Source: a virus
Strand: one strand, 5' to 3'
Virus record (IMG/VR): IMGVR_UViG_3300021964_000215
Span: 1-35,882 of that record
DNA: 35,882 nucleotides
Part shown: positions 9,067 to 16,995 of the stretch, piece by piece
How the letters are laid out: each line of letters starts with the position of its first letter
How positions within the stretch are numbered: the stretch's first letter is position 1
Position numbers and translations under genes: made by a program
Notes under the pieces: generated by a model
What the model was told of the DNA's origin: nothing
Database searches by the model: none
The model's input: the letters and a program-made list of their open reading frames with translations, nothing else

Positions 9067-9095
9067 TTGACACGACCTCTGGTACCCCCTATATA
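9067..9095 (+). promoter_or_regulatory. Sigma70-type promoter for the Hsp20 gene
   Basis: TTGACA at 9067-9072 and TATATA at 9090-9095 are separated by exactly 17 bases. It lies between the terminator at 9037-9054 and the Hsp20 gene, so this gene has its own near-consensus promoter readable by the host housekeeping polymerase. Confidence 0.7.
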
Positions 9096-9153
9096 TTACG
9101 CAGGTGCAGCAAATGCTGGCCTATTAAACTTTGCTTATAACAAGGAGGTTAAT

Positions 9154-9576
9154 ATGACAGGTTTAGAATTAATTAATAAATTTAACAAAGATCTATGGAA
9201 TCATTCAGACGATATGTTTGGGTCTTCTTTTAGAACGATGTTTGACAACTTAGCAAAAGCTCAGTCTTTTCCATTTTACAATGTGGTAAAATATGGAAAC
9301 AGCGAATACGGCATTGAGTTAGGACTTGCAGGATTCAATAAGAAGAATGTTAAAGTTCAATACAAAGGTGGAGTATTAACTGTATCTGGCCAAGTAGACG
9401 ATAAAGAAAAAGAATACGTTGAAAAAGGTTTAGCAGCTAGAAAATTTTACAAACAATTTTCTTTACATGAAGATGTAGTTGTTAACGAAGCTGAAATGGA
9501 AGATGGTGTTTTAACTGTGAAGTTCGGTGTTAAAGAACCAAAAGACATTGAAGGCATGGACATTAAAGTTAAATAA
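9154..9576 (+). CDS. Small heat-shock protein, Hsp20/alpha-crystallin (IbpA-like)
   Basis: A 140-residue protein with an alpha-crystallin domain over about residues 43-138. Typical elements are NVVKYGNSEYGIELGLAGF (45-63), the VLTVSG strand, RKFYKQFSLHEDV, and the closing EMEDGVLTVKFGV strand. Hsp20 proteins are ATP-independent holdases that keep unfolding proteins soluble, and are frequent auxiliary genes of marine phages. The start is set by a strong site (AAGGAGG, eight to nine bases upstream); a longer frame opening at TTG 9067 begins inside the promoter -35 box and is not real. The gene has its own promoter and lies between lysis and replication blocks. It probably supports virion protein folding or host proteostasis during infection. 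Confidence 0.93.
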   Translation: MTGLELINKFNKDLWNHSDDMFGSSFRTMFDNLAKAQSFPFYNVVKYGNSEYGIELGLAGFNKKNVKVQYKGGVLTVSGQVDDKEKEYVEKGLAARKFYKQFSLHEDVVVNEAEMEDGVLTVKFGVKEPKDIEGMDIKVK

Positions 9577-9683
9577 TGACATTCGGTGATGATCCCTTTG
9601 GGCACAATAAAAATCTCAGAGGGGTCAAACCAATAGAATTTATTATTATCTTTTTACTGGTTTGGTATTTATTAGCGCACTAA
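9576..9683 (+). CDS. 35-residue membrane protein
   Basis: This small frame starts on the Hsp20 stop (TAATG) and encodes a polar N-terminus (MTFGDDPFGHNKNLRG) followed by one transmembrane helix (about residues 19-34, EFIIIFLLVWYLLA). It ends four bases into the convergent helicase gene, so the two genes meet tail to tail. Translational coupling and the clean topology argue that it is expressed. Function unknown. Confidence 0.6.
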   Translation: MTFGDDPFGHNKNLRGVKPIEFIIIFLLVWYLLAH

Positions 9684-11113
9684 ATCCAATCTTTAATTTC
9701 TTCGCCTAATATTTCAGAAGCAATATCTATTTTCTTTCTTAAAGCTTTAACAATTTTTTCATCTACAGTATCTTCAGCAATTAAATCAATATAAGTTACC
9801 GATTTCTTTTGCCCAATACGATGCGCTCTATCTTCTGATTGCAATCTTTTTTCAAGGTCATAACCATTTGAATAATAGATAACAGTATTTGCTGCAGTAA
9901 GCGTAATACCATAGCCACCTGTTTGTGGATTACCAACGAAAAATCTGACTGGGGAATCTTTGTCTTGAAACGCTTCAATATTCTTTTGCCTTTTTTCTGC
10001 TTCAACTGCGCCATAATATTGTACAACAGAATCCGATCCATATTTTTTTTGTATTTCTTTAACAATCGTTTCAATGTCATAAATATAATTAGCCCAAATA
10101 ATCGCTTTTCCCTCTACTTCTTCTAACACATCCATGAGTTCATTTAAACGATTGTTTTTTAATTCAACAATTTCACCATTATCAAGCTTTAAATGGCCAC
10201 AAGTTATTTGATGTAATCGCATAAGTTGTGTTAAAACATTAGGTGCAGTAGTTATTTTACCTTGAAATTCCGCAAGTGCGGCCTGTTTCATTGTTTTATA
10301 TTTCTTGCTTTGTTCTTCTGTTAATTCTACATTTCTTTTGATATAAATTTTATCAGGAAGATCTAAACAATCTTCTTTTAGAACACGATACGAAAACTTT
10401 TTCAGGCTTTCTGATAATTCACCAAGCCGTCTATAAGATGCAACTATCTGAACTTGTCGTCCTCCAAAGTTTCTCGACACCATATGAGCGTATCTTTGAC
10501 GAAAAGAATAATAAGATTGAAATCCAAGTAGGTGGCTGTCAAGGAAATTGCATTGGCTGTAAAGGTCTAAAGGAGATTTAGTTACAGGAGATCCTGTAAG
10601 AATTCTTCTATATTTTGCAAGTAATGCAAGATCAGTAATTGATTTAGTTCTTTTTGCTGTAGGTGTTTTAATAGATGTAGATTCATCTACAGCCATAAGT
10701 GTTTTATGACATCTTAAAAATTTACCAGCAAACTCAACACCTTTTTTAGTAGAAAAGGCCTCAACATTCATGACAAGGATGTGAAGGTCATAGTCTGATT
10801 CAAATAAAGATTGATACTCTTTATCCTTTGCTTTTGATGTTGAAGCGGTCCATAGTACCTTTTTGTGTTGAACGTGGCTAGATAAATGTGTTGGAATTTC
10901 ACCAGAATACCAGTTCCTATAAACACCTTTTGGTGCTATAATTAGCGCCGCATTTATTTTACCTTCATCATAAAGCATACCAATATTATCAACCAGGACT
11001 TTAGATTTACCTGTTCCCATTTCCATAAAATATGCATACTCTTCTTTATCCCATGACATTTCTAATGTTTTTAATTGATGGTCATAAGGTTTAGTTTTAA
11101 ATTTATAGTTCAT
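9680..11113 (-). CDS. SNF2-family DEAD/DEAH-like helicase (SF2)
   Basis: A 477-residue ATP-dependent DNA translocase or helicase. Motif I is MGTGKSKVL (32-40, Walker A). Motif II is AVDEST, a variant DExx box. Motif III is LTGSP. The C-terminal half has GGYGITLTAA (motif V) and DRAHRIGQ (motif VI), the signature of SNF2-type enzymes, followed by the usual SNF2 sequence VTYIDLIAEDTVDEKI. It is compact, as in phage versions. It is the only - strand gene between the lysis block and the accessory region, and its promoter is shared back to back with the + strand replication operon. Likely roles are replication restart, recombination or displacement of bound protein. Confidence 0.9.
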   Translation of the reverse strand: MNYKFKTKPYDHQLKTLEMSWDKEEYAYFMEMGTGKSKVLVDNIGMLYDEGKINAALIIAPKGVYRNWYSGEIPTHLSSHVQHKKVLWTASTSKAKDKEYQSLFESDYDLHILVMNVEAFSTKKGVEFAGKFLRCHKTLMAVDESTSIKTPTAKRTKSITDLALLAKYRRILTGSPVTKSPLDLYSQCNFLDSHLLGFQSYYSFRQRYAHMVSRNFGGRQVQIVASYRRLGELSESLKKFSYRVLKEDCLDLPDKIYIKRNVELTEEQSKKYKTMKQAALAEFQGKITTAPNVLTQLMRLHQITCGHLKLDNGEIVELKNNRLNELMDVLEEVEGKAIIWANYIYDIETIVKEIQKKYGSDSVVQYYGAVEAEKRQKNIEAFQDKDSPVRFFVGNPQTGGYGITLTAANTVIYYSNGYDLEKRLQSEDRAHRIGQKKSVTYIDLIAEDTVDEKIVKALRKKIDIASEILGEEIKDWI

Positions 11114-11132
11114 AATTTTTTTATTCTTTCTA

Positions 11133-11168
11133 TTGACATAGATATAATAATCTTTATATAGTTGTCAA
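11133..11168. promoter_or_regulatory. Face-to-face divergent promoter pair
   Basis: On the + strand, TTGACA (11133-11138) is followed 16 bases later by TATATA (11155-11160). On the - strand, TTGACA (11168-11163) is followed 16 bases later by TATATC (11146-11141). The two -35 boxes form the ends of a symmetric element (TTGACA...TGTCAA) and the -10 boxes overlap its inside, so polymerases on the two promoters would compete. One drives the replication operon, the other the SNF2 helicase. Confidence 0.65.
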
Positions 11169-11190
11169 GAATAAAACAGAAAGTTTAGAA

Positions 11191-11598
11191 ATGAAAAATA
11201 AAATATTTGAATTATATAAAAAAGATTCATTAGAAGAGTTCTTAAAATTTTATAAAGAGAACCCAGATGAAAATTTTGTTTATGTATTACAAACACCACC
11301 TACTAATATTAATATATTAGGCGCATCAGATTTTGGATACTTAGTTATCTGTCTTCCAAATTATGGTCCTGACTCTCAAATCATTTTCTCACCTGCACCA
11401 TTTATATTTAAGATGAGAAAAAATTTAAGAGACTTTAGAAAACAGGATTACATATTGTTAACAGGAGATCCTGCAATTATTGGTATCTCTTGTGCAATTG
11501 TTAGTGACCAAACAAATGGTCAATTTAGACTCTTGAAATGGGATCGAAGAGAGGCTAAATATTATCCAATTAATTTCGATCTCTACCAGAAAGGATAA
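11191..11598 (+). CDS. Hypothetical protein, first gene of the replication operon
   Basis: A 135-residue protein with a Lys/Glu/Phe-rich N-terminal helix (about 1-27), then a beta-rich globular part. There is no membrane segment, cysteine cluster or nucleotide-binding motif. It lies about 30 bases downstream of the + strand promoter at 11133-11160 and just before a DNA-metabolism block, so it is probably an early protein linked to replication. Two bases separate it from the next gene, whose ribosome site (AGAAAGG) lies at its 3' end. I do not recognise the family. Confidence 0.75.
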   Translation: MKNKIFELYKKDSLEEFLKFYKENPDENFVYVLQTPPTNINILGASDFGYLVICLPNYGPDSQIIFSPAPFIFKMRKNLRDFRKQDYILLTGDPAIIGISCAIVSDQTNGQFRLLKWDRREAKYYPINFDLYQKG

Positions 11599-11600
11599 TC

Positions 11601-12152
11601 ATGAGCATTGATTTTGAACAAGACAAAAATGAATTGATGGAGAACACAGATATAAATTCTCTTGCAATTCATGTAGATAAATTAACAGATCTACAAAAAG
11701 CAATAGAGCATACAGAAAAACAAGTTAAAGACTTGAAAGCACAATATGACAAGATTAGTTCAGAGGTGATTCCAAACATACTTGCAGAGCAAGGTTTGGC
11801 ATCTTTGAAACTCGCCGATGGAACGGTACTAGAAGTAAATAAAAAATACAGCTGTACGATTCCAAAAGATCCTGCGAAGAAGGAAGCGGCGTATCAATGG
11901 CTTCGTGAACAAGGTTTAGGTGACATCATTAAAAATGAAGTTGCTGTAACCTTTGGTCGTGGAGAAGATAACAAGGCAGAACATTTGTTAGGCCTTGCGG
12001 CAAAAGAGGGTTATGAGCCTGTACAGAAATCCAAAGTGGAGCCCATGACTCTGAAAGCCCTATACAGGGAGCGTGTCGAGGCTGGCCTCGACATGCCTTC
12101 TGATCTTTTTCATTTATTTGTTAAAGATGAAACTAAACTTAGCCAGAAATAG
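11601..12152 (+). CDS. Hypothetical replication-block protein with N-terminal coiled coil
   Basis: A 183-residue acidic protein. Residues about 20-62 form a charged coiled coil (KLTDLQKAIEHTEKQVKDL is part of it). A compact segment follows with LASLKLADGTVLEV, and an all-alpha/beta C-terminal half ends in MTLKALYRERVEAGLDMP. The combination of a coiled coil and a small DNA-metabolism-like domain recurs next to SSB-like genes in marine phages, but I cannot name the family. It lies directly upstream of the SSB-like gene and is probably co-translated with it. A scaffold or SSB-partner role is only an inference. Confidence 0.75.
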   Translation: MSIDFEQDKNELMENTDINSLAIHVDKLTDLQKAIEHTEKQVKDLKAQYDKISSEVIPNILAEQGLASLKLADGTVLEVNKKYSCTIPKDPAKKEAAYQWLREQGLGDIIKNEVAVTFGRGEDNKAEHLLGLAAKEGYEPVQKSKVEPMTLKALYRERVEAGLDMPSDLFHLFVKDETKLSQK

Positions 12153-12163
12153 GAGAAACGTGA

Positions 12164-12943
12164 ATGTCGAACAGTGAAACGCGAAGCGTGACAAAAAAAG
12201 AAACCAACTTGCCGACAGCAAGTTTGTTTGAAGCCGATGCTCAAGGCGGCTTTGAGAATATGGAACAGCAAGATCTTGCTCTTCCATTTCTTAGGATCTT
12301 GGGTCAACTATCACCACAAGTAAATGAAAGAGATGCAAAGTATGTAGAAGGTGCCAAGCCTGGTATGATCTACAACACTGTAACTTCTGAACTTTACGAT
12401 GGTGTAAAAGGTATCAATGTAATTCCTTGTTATTACAAGAGGGAATACATTGAATGGCAAGATAGAGGTGAGGGCACTGGAGCACCAGTTGCAGTTCATG
12501 CTGCTACAAGTCCAATTATTCATGAAGCTAAAAGAGATAGCATGAATAAAGATAGACTTAAAAGCGGTAACTATCTTGAAAATACTGCATCGTACTTTGT
12601 AATGGTTTGCAAAGATGATAGTGCAGAAACTGCTTTGATTACAATGAAATCAACACAGTTGAAAGCGAGTAAAAACTGGAACTCTTTGATGTCTGGAATA
12701 AAGCTTCAAGGTAAAGATGGTTTGTTTACTCCGCCTATGTTTAGTCATGTGTACAATTTAAAAACTGTACAACAGTCTAACGACAAAGGTACTTGGTTTG
12801 GTTGGTCTGTATCAAAAGTAGGACCTGTACAAAACAAATCATTGTACGAGCAAGCAAAAGTGTTTGCGTCTAGTGTTAAGTCTGGAGATGTTCAGGCAAA
12901 ACATGCGCAAGAAGAGAAGAGTATTGAGGAGGCTCCATTTTAA
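12164..12943 (+). CDS. Probable single-stranded DNA-binding protein
   Basis: A 259-residue protein with a mixed polar core containing scattered Trp, Tyr and Lys residues (for example CYYKREYIEWQ near 86-96, TWFGWSVSKVGP near 208-219), suited to stacking on bases. The C-terminus is a flexible Lys/Ala linker that ends in an acidic tip, EEKSIEEAPF. Bacterial SSBs end in a comparable acidic tip finishing in PF, and T7 gp2.5 also has an acidic tail with a final Phe. The operon position, before ParB-like, primase and helicase genes, supports the call. No OB-fold signature can be read by eye, so the identity rests on tail, composition and context. Confidence 0.6.
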   Translation: MSNSETRSVTKKETNLPTASLFEADAQGGFENMEQQDLALPFLRILGQLSPQVNERDAKYVEGAKPGMIYNTVTSELYDGVKGINVIPCYYKREYIEWQDRGEGTGAPVAVHAATSPIIHEAKRDSMNKDRLKSGNYLENTASYFVMVCKDDSAETALITMKSTQLKASKNWNSLMSGIKLQGKDGLFTPPMFSHVYNLKTVQQSNDKGTWFGWSVSKVGPVQNKSLYEQAKVFASSVKSGDVQAKHAQEEKSIEEAPF

Positions 12944-13683
12944 TGAAGAGTCCTTCAGTGCAAACAACAAAAGACTATGGTCTTTTTAAAATTCTTGGTG
13001 CAAACCGAGACGTTAAAAAGGCTCAAGTCAATGCCCTGGTTGTTGAAATAAAACAAAAAGGGCAACTTATGCCAATCATTGTCAATGGCAAAAATGAAGT
13101 GATTGATGGTCAGCATAGGTTAGAAGCATGTAGAATATTGGGCGTACCTGTTCAATTTCTACGAAGAAATGGAACAACTATTTCAGAAGTTCAGTCAATG
13201 AACAATACACAAAAACCTTGGGGTTTTAGTGATTTTTTGAAAAGTTATAGCCATGAAAGTCATGAGTGTCATGAAGAATACCAAAAGGTACAGAAGCTCA
13301 TGAATCAATATGGTCTATCCATTTCAATTGCTATCTTTCTTTTAACACAGAACTTTCATGATTATGGAAGAACTGATTTTAAGAAGGGTAAGTTTAAAGT
13401 TAAAAGCCTATCATGGGCTGAGACTCAAGCTTCTTATTACAAAGAGATGAAAGGTAGTAATGAGCACATCAATAACAAATTAAAATTTGTTACTAGTTTT
13501 TGTAGACTACAAAGACTAGCTGAATTTGATGCGCTAACTGCTGTATCTCAACTTAAAAAGTTTGGTGTTAAATTTGTTAATAGCAAATGCACTACAACTG
13601 AAGAGTACATGGAAGCTATCATCAAGGCATACAATTATTTATTGAGGCCTAAAAGAAAACACATTAGTTTGAAAAAAATATAA
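12943..13683 (+). CDS. ParB/Srx-like nuclease-domain protein
   Basis: A 246-residue protein whose N-terminal 75 residues show the ParB N-terminal (sulfiredoxin-like) fold: LVVEIKQKGQLMPIIV (32-47), then VIDGQHRLEACRILG (53-67), containing the GxHR-type motif of the family. The C-terminal two-thirds is Lys-rich and helical with no clear helix-turn-helix, and lacks the bacterial ParB dimer domain. Phage proteins of this type have been linked to nicking or CTP-dependent DNA binding. It starts on the stop of the SSB-like gene and its own stop lies in a palindrome (13665-13691). A role in replication or DNA processing is likely; partitioning is not required. Confidence 0.82.
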   Translation: MKSPSVQTTKDYGLFKILGANRDVKKAQVNALVVEIKQKGQLMPIIVNGKNEVIDGQHRLEACRILGVPVQFLRRNGTTISEVQSMNNTQKPWGFSDFLKSYSHESHECHEEYQKVQKLMNQYGLSISIAIFLLTQNFHDYGRTDFKKGKFKVKSLSWAETQASYYKEMKGSNEHINNKLKFVTSFCRLQRLAEFDALTAVSQLKKFGVKFVNSKCTTTEEYMEAIIKAYNYLLRPKRKHISLKKI

Positions 13684-13722
13684 TCAAACTAAAATACCAT
13701 GTTGCGCTTTGCGCAACATGGT
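13665..13722. other. Tandem hairpins between the ParB-like and primase genes
   Basis: An 8-bp inverted repeat (TAGTTTGA 13665-13672, TCAAACTA 13684-13691) straddles the ParB-like stop codon. It is followed by a perfect 12-bp stem (13696-13707 with 13711-13722) closed by a TTT loop and rich in GC. There is no U-tract after it, so it may be an mRNA-processing or stability element or a weak terminator. It ends 10 bases before the primase ribosome site. Confidence 0.65.
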
Positions 13723-13746
13723 TTAAAAACAAAGGAGAATAATAGA

Positions 13747-15261
13747 ATGAATAAGTTCAAAGAAATATTTCAAGGCTTGACCATAGCGTATGGTCAGTAT
13801 CAGAAAGGAGAAAACAATGGAGAAGGTAAACAGAAGGGGAAAGCATTTATTGTTAGAAAGAATGTTACAGACGATCTCTGGGAAAATCATATTAACGGTG
13901 TGGGTCCTGCTCTCGGGATTATACCTATTACTGAGTCTAATACCTGTAAGTGGGGTTGTATTGATATTGATGAGTATGATTTTGACCACAAGGCGTTGGT
14001 TGCTGATATTAGGTCTAATAATTTTCCGTTGGTAGTATGTCGTTCTAAGTCAGGCGGCGCACACGTATTTTTATTTACAAAAGATTTTATACCTGCATCA
14101 CAGATGCAAGGATCGCTAAAAAAGATGGCTGAGGCACTTGGCTATGAAGGTGCAGAAATATTTCCGAAGCAAACAGAAATACTCGTGGAACGTGGAGATA
14201 CAGGTAACTTTTTAAATTTACCATATTACAAAAACACAACAGGTCTTCGTTATGCATTTGATGATGAGGGTAACAGTTTAGATTTAGAAGGATTCTATGA
14301 ACTCTATGATAAGTATGTGCAAGAGTCAGCACCAGAAATAAAAGTTAAAAAGAAAAAACAAGAAGAAGCATTTGAAGATGGACCACCTTGTCTTAACAAA
14401 TTAGCAAAAGATGGTTTTGGTGAAGGTGCAAGAAACAATGCATTATTTAATGTTGCCGTTTATTTTAAACAAGCGGCTCCAGATACCTGGGAAGATGATT
14501 TAGTACAAGCAAATCAAAAATATATGAATCCACCATTGAGTAATAGTGAGGTGCAACAACTCATTAAATCAGTAAACCGTAAAGGTTATGATAAATACAG
14601 ATGCAAGGATGCACCCATCAATGCAGTATGTGATCCTGGGCTATGTAGAATGAAAAGATTTGGTGTAGGTTATGATGAAGAACAAATACCAGAATTGGGA
14701 AATTTAACCAAGTATGCATCAAGACCGCCGCAATGGTTTTTAAACGTAGGTGATGCAAGAATAGAATTAAAAACAGAACAACTTTATAATCCAGGATTTT
14801 TTGCACTAGCATGCTTAGATCAAGCAAATTTAATTATACCATTGGCTAAACCAAAAGATTGGAAACAACATTATCTAAAACCTTTAATGCAAAACTTGCA
14901 GGAAGTAGAACCATTAGAATCTTTGGATCCAATAAATCAAATTACATCTTTACTTCAAGATTGGACTACAAATAGACAATCAGCAAGAACAATAGAAGAC
15001 ATTTTTAATAAACTTCCTTACACAGATGAAAATAAAGAATATACATTTTTTAGAATGGATGACTTCTACGCGTTTTGCAAAAGAAATAATTGGGAAATGG
15101 ATAAAATTAAAACAGGTAATTTAATTAAACAACTCGATTGTTTTGAAAGAGAGATAAGAAAAGAATTAAAAGGAGGTTATCCAAGATTAATTCAAATTAA
15201 AACTATGGAGAAACAAGAAACAACAGTTTCACAAGTTGCGTATCAAGAGGATCATTTTTAA
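13747..15261 (+). CDS. Archaeo-eukaryotic-type primase (TOTE-like AEP domain) with Cys-rich C-terminal domain
   Basis: A 504-residue replication primase or primase-polymerase. The catalytic Asp pair is in WGCIDIDEYD (Asp73, Asp75). The sxH motif is SGGAHVFLF (His106). EIFPKQ (137-142) followed by NFLNLPYY (154-161) matches the TOTE-type AEP pattern. After about residue 211, a region with PPCL, GARNNALFNVAVYF, and Cys214, Cys286, Cys295 and Cys300 resembles a primase C-terminal Zn or Fe-S module. The last 190 residues are helical and specific. No Walker motif is present, so the helicase is a separate protein. The ATG at 13747 follows AAAGGAGA by 7 bases; a longer frame from 13699 would start inside a hairpin. 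The stop is coupled to the next gene by TAATG. Confidence 0.85.
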   Translation: MNKFKEIFQGLTIAYGQYQKGENNGEGKQKGKAFIVRKNVTDDLWENHINGVGPALGIIPITESNTCKWGCIDIDEYDFDHKALVADIRSNNFPLVVCRSKSGGAHVFLFTKDFIPASQMQGSLKKMAEALGYEGAEIFPKQTEILVERGDTGNFLNLPYYKNTTGLRYAFDDEGNSLDLEGFYELYDKYVQESAPEIKVKKKKQEEAFEDGPPCLNKLAKDGFGEGARNNALFNVAVYFKQAAPDTWEDDLVQANQKYMNPPLSNSEVQQLIKSVNRKGYDKYRCKDAPINAVCDPGLCRMKRFGVGYDEEQIPELGNLTKYASRPPQWFLNVGDARIELKTEQLYNPGFFALACLDQANLIIPLAKPKDWKQHYLKPLMQNLQEVEPLESLDPINQITSLLQDWTTNRQSARTIEDIFNKLPYTDENKEYTFFRMDDFYAFCKRNNWEMDKIKTGNLIKQLDCFEREIRKELKGGYPRLIQIKTMEKQETTVSQVAYQEDHF

Positions 15262-15341
15262 TGAACTTTGAAGCAACAATAGTATTTGATTTAGGTTTGA
15301 TTACTTGTTTGTTAATATTTTATTTTATGTTGGGTGTTTAA
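15261..15341 (+). CDS. 26-residue membrane microprotein
   Basis: This frame starts on the primase stop (TAATG) and ends on the next start (TAATG). It encodes a short polar N-terminus and a single hydrophobic helix (about residues 6-25, with LITCLLIFYFMLG). The double coupling makes chance less likely. Function unknown; it may be a membrane anchor or a relay for ribosome re-initiation. Confidence 0.5.
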   Translation: MNFEATIVFDLGLITCLLIFYFMLGV

Positions 15342-15559
15342 TGAAATTCAGTAGGGATGTTGGAATTAATTGGCACTTAAGATTTAGACAGGAAATAAAA
15401 AAACTAACAGAAGAAAATGAAAAGTTAAAAATACAAAACGATTTACTAAGGAGAAAGTTGATAAAACAATATGAAGACGATTGTACTAGGTCCACCAGGA
15501 ACAGGAAAAACGACAACGTTGTTAAATTTAGTCGACCAGTTTATTCAGCAGGGGACTAG
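15341..15559 (+). CDS. Small coiled-coil protein overlapping the helicase start
   Basis: A 72-residue basic protein. Residues 14-48 form a strong coiled coil (QEIKKLTEENEKLKIQND is part of it). The remaining tail is Arg/Asn-rich. The ATG at 15341 overlaps the preceding stop. Its last 89 bases overlap the first 89 of the UvrD-like helicase gene in another frame, so the Walker A codons of the helicase also encode the tail of this protein. It may be a DNA-binding or primase-associated factor; no family is recognised. Confidence 0.5.
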   Translation: MKFSRDVGINWHLRFRQEIKKLTEENEKLKIQNDLLRRKLIKQYEDDCTRSTRNRKNDNVVKFSRPVYSAGD

Positions 15560-16982
15560 ACCAAGACAAATAGGTTATTTTTCTTTTACTAAAAAAGCTG
15601 CAACAGAAGCTGCAACTCGGGCCGCAGAGAAATTTGGTTTGGATATAGATACTGATTTAGAAAACTTTAGGACTTTACACTCTTATGCATTTAAGATGTT
15701 AGGTATGACTAAAGAAAAAATGATGAAGAAAGAAGATTATAAAGAGTTTGGTCAAAAGTGTGGCATTCCTATAAAAGTTGCAAACCATTCTGAGGATGAT
15801 GGCACATTTAATTCTGATAATGAATATTTAACCATCATTAACACAGCAAGAGTTAAACGTTTAGACTTATTAGAATACTATGACAGCAGGCAAAACATAT
15901 TAGATGTAGAAAGAGATACTTTATATTTAATATCAGAAGAACTAGAAAGATATAAAAAAGAAAAAGGTCTTAGAGATTTTACAGACCTCATAGAAGATTT
16001 TATAGACAAAGATGATATTACACCAAAGTTTGAGGTTTTATTTATAGATGAGGCACAAGATTTATCATTGTTGCAGTGGGAGATGGTTAAAAAGATTTGG
16101 AAGAATGCAGATAAAACTTATATTGCAGGTGATGATGACCAGGCTATATTTAAATGGGCGGGTGCAGACGTAGATCACTTTATTGCACTCAAAGAACAAG
16201 TTGATGATATACAAACACTAGATCAATCTTACAGAATACCAGGTGGTCCTATTCATGAATTATCTAAAAAAATTATCGGTAAAATATCAAACCGATATGA
16301 AAAAGAATATAAACCTAGACAGGAAGAAGGTGTATTGAAGAGATACTCTGATGTAACCCAGGTTGATATGTCAGAAGGAAATTGGTTAGTATTGTCCTCC
16401 GCTAACCATTTCCTGGATGACGTAAAAGAATTATGTGAATTAAGAGGATGGTATTATCAATATAAAGGAAGAAATTCTATTAATTTAAAATTGTTGCTTG
16501 CATTAAACAATTGGGAACAATTTAGAAAAGGTGCAGTGTTTGCACATTTAGAATTAAAAAACATGTATAAGTATTTAGGAAGAAATGTTGCAGAGGGGTT
16601 TAGAGAAGGAAAATTATTTCACACTGAAGAAAAATATGACATCAATGATTGTAAAGAAAAATATGGATTGCTTACAGACAAAGTTTGGTTTGAATCGTTT
16701 GAAGGCTTAGATAACTTGACAATTAACTATATTCGTAATATGAGAGCTAATGGTGAGAAGATCAATAAGAATCCTAGAATTATTATGTCAACCATCCATG
16801 GTGCAAAAGGAGGCGAGGCTGATAAGGTACTCTTACTTCAAGATATTACGAATGCGGCTATGGAAACATTTGCGCAGGATCCTGATGAGCTCCACCGATT
16901 GTTCTACACAGGAGCAACAAGAGCAAAGAAGGAACTACATATCGTGGATCCTAAAAATTTTGAAAAAGCGTACTTAATTTAA
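15471..16982 (+). CDS. UvrD/Rep-type SF1A DNA helicase
   Basis: A 503-residue 3'-5' helicase. Motif I is GPPGTGKTTTLL (7-18). FSFTKKAATEA is motif Ia. VLFIDEAQDLS is motif II. GDDDQAIFKWAGA is motif III. DQSYRIP is motif IV-like. STIHGAKGGEADKV is motif V and FYTGATRAKKELHIV is motif VI near the C-terminus. It is shorter than bacterial UvrD (about 720 residues), with reduced 1B/2B insertions, as usual in phages. AAGGAGAA lies upstream of the ATG. It sits between the primase and polymerase genes, so it is a candidate replicative or recombination helicase, since no DnaB-type helicase is visible in the window. Confidence 0.93.
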   Translation: MKTIVLGPPGTGKTTTLLNLVDQFIQQGTRPRQIGYFSFTKKAATEAATRAAEKFGLDIDTDLENFRTLHSYAFKMLGMTKEKMMKKEDYKEFGQKCGIPIKVANHSEDDGTFNSDNEYLTIINTARVKRLDLLEYYDSRQNILDVERDTLYLISEELERYKKEKGLRDFTDLIEDFIDKDDITPKFEVLFIDEAQDLSLLQWEMVKKIWKNADKTYIAGDDDQAIFKWAGADVDHFIALKEQVDDIQTLDQSYRIPGGPIHELSKKIIGKISNRYEKEYKPRQEEGVLKRYSDVTQVDMSEGNWLVLSSANHFLDDVKELCELRGWYYQYKGRNSINLKLLLALNNWEQFRKGAVFAHLELKNMYKYLGRNVAEGFREGKLFHTEEKYDINDCKEKYGLLTDKVWFESFEGLDNLTINYIRNMRANGEKINKNPRIIMSTIHGAKGGEADKVLLLQDITNAAMETFAQDPDELHRLFYTGATRAKKELHIVDPKNFEKAYLI

Positions 16983-16995
16983 CAAAGGAGAGAAG

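Noticed and set aside
9067-9153. Extended N-terminus of the Hsp20 gene from TTG at 9067
   Set aside because: The upstream part would begin in the -35 box and run through the -10 box of a near-consensus promoter. AAGGAGG stands directly before the ATG at 9154, where the Hsp20 family similarity also fits.
13699-13746. Extended primase start at 13699
   Set aside because: This ATG lies inside the left arm of a perfect hairpin and has no ribosome site; AAAGGAGA precedes the ATG at 13747.
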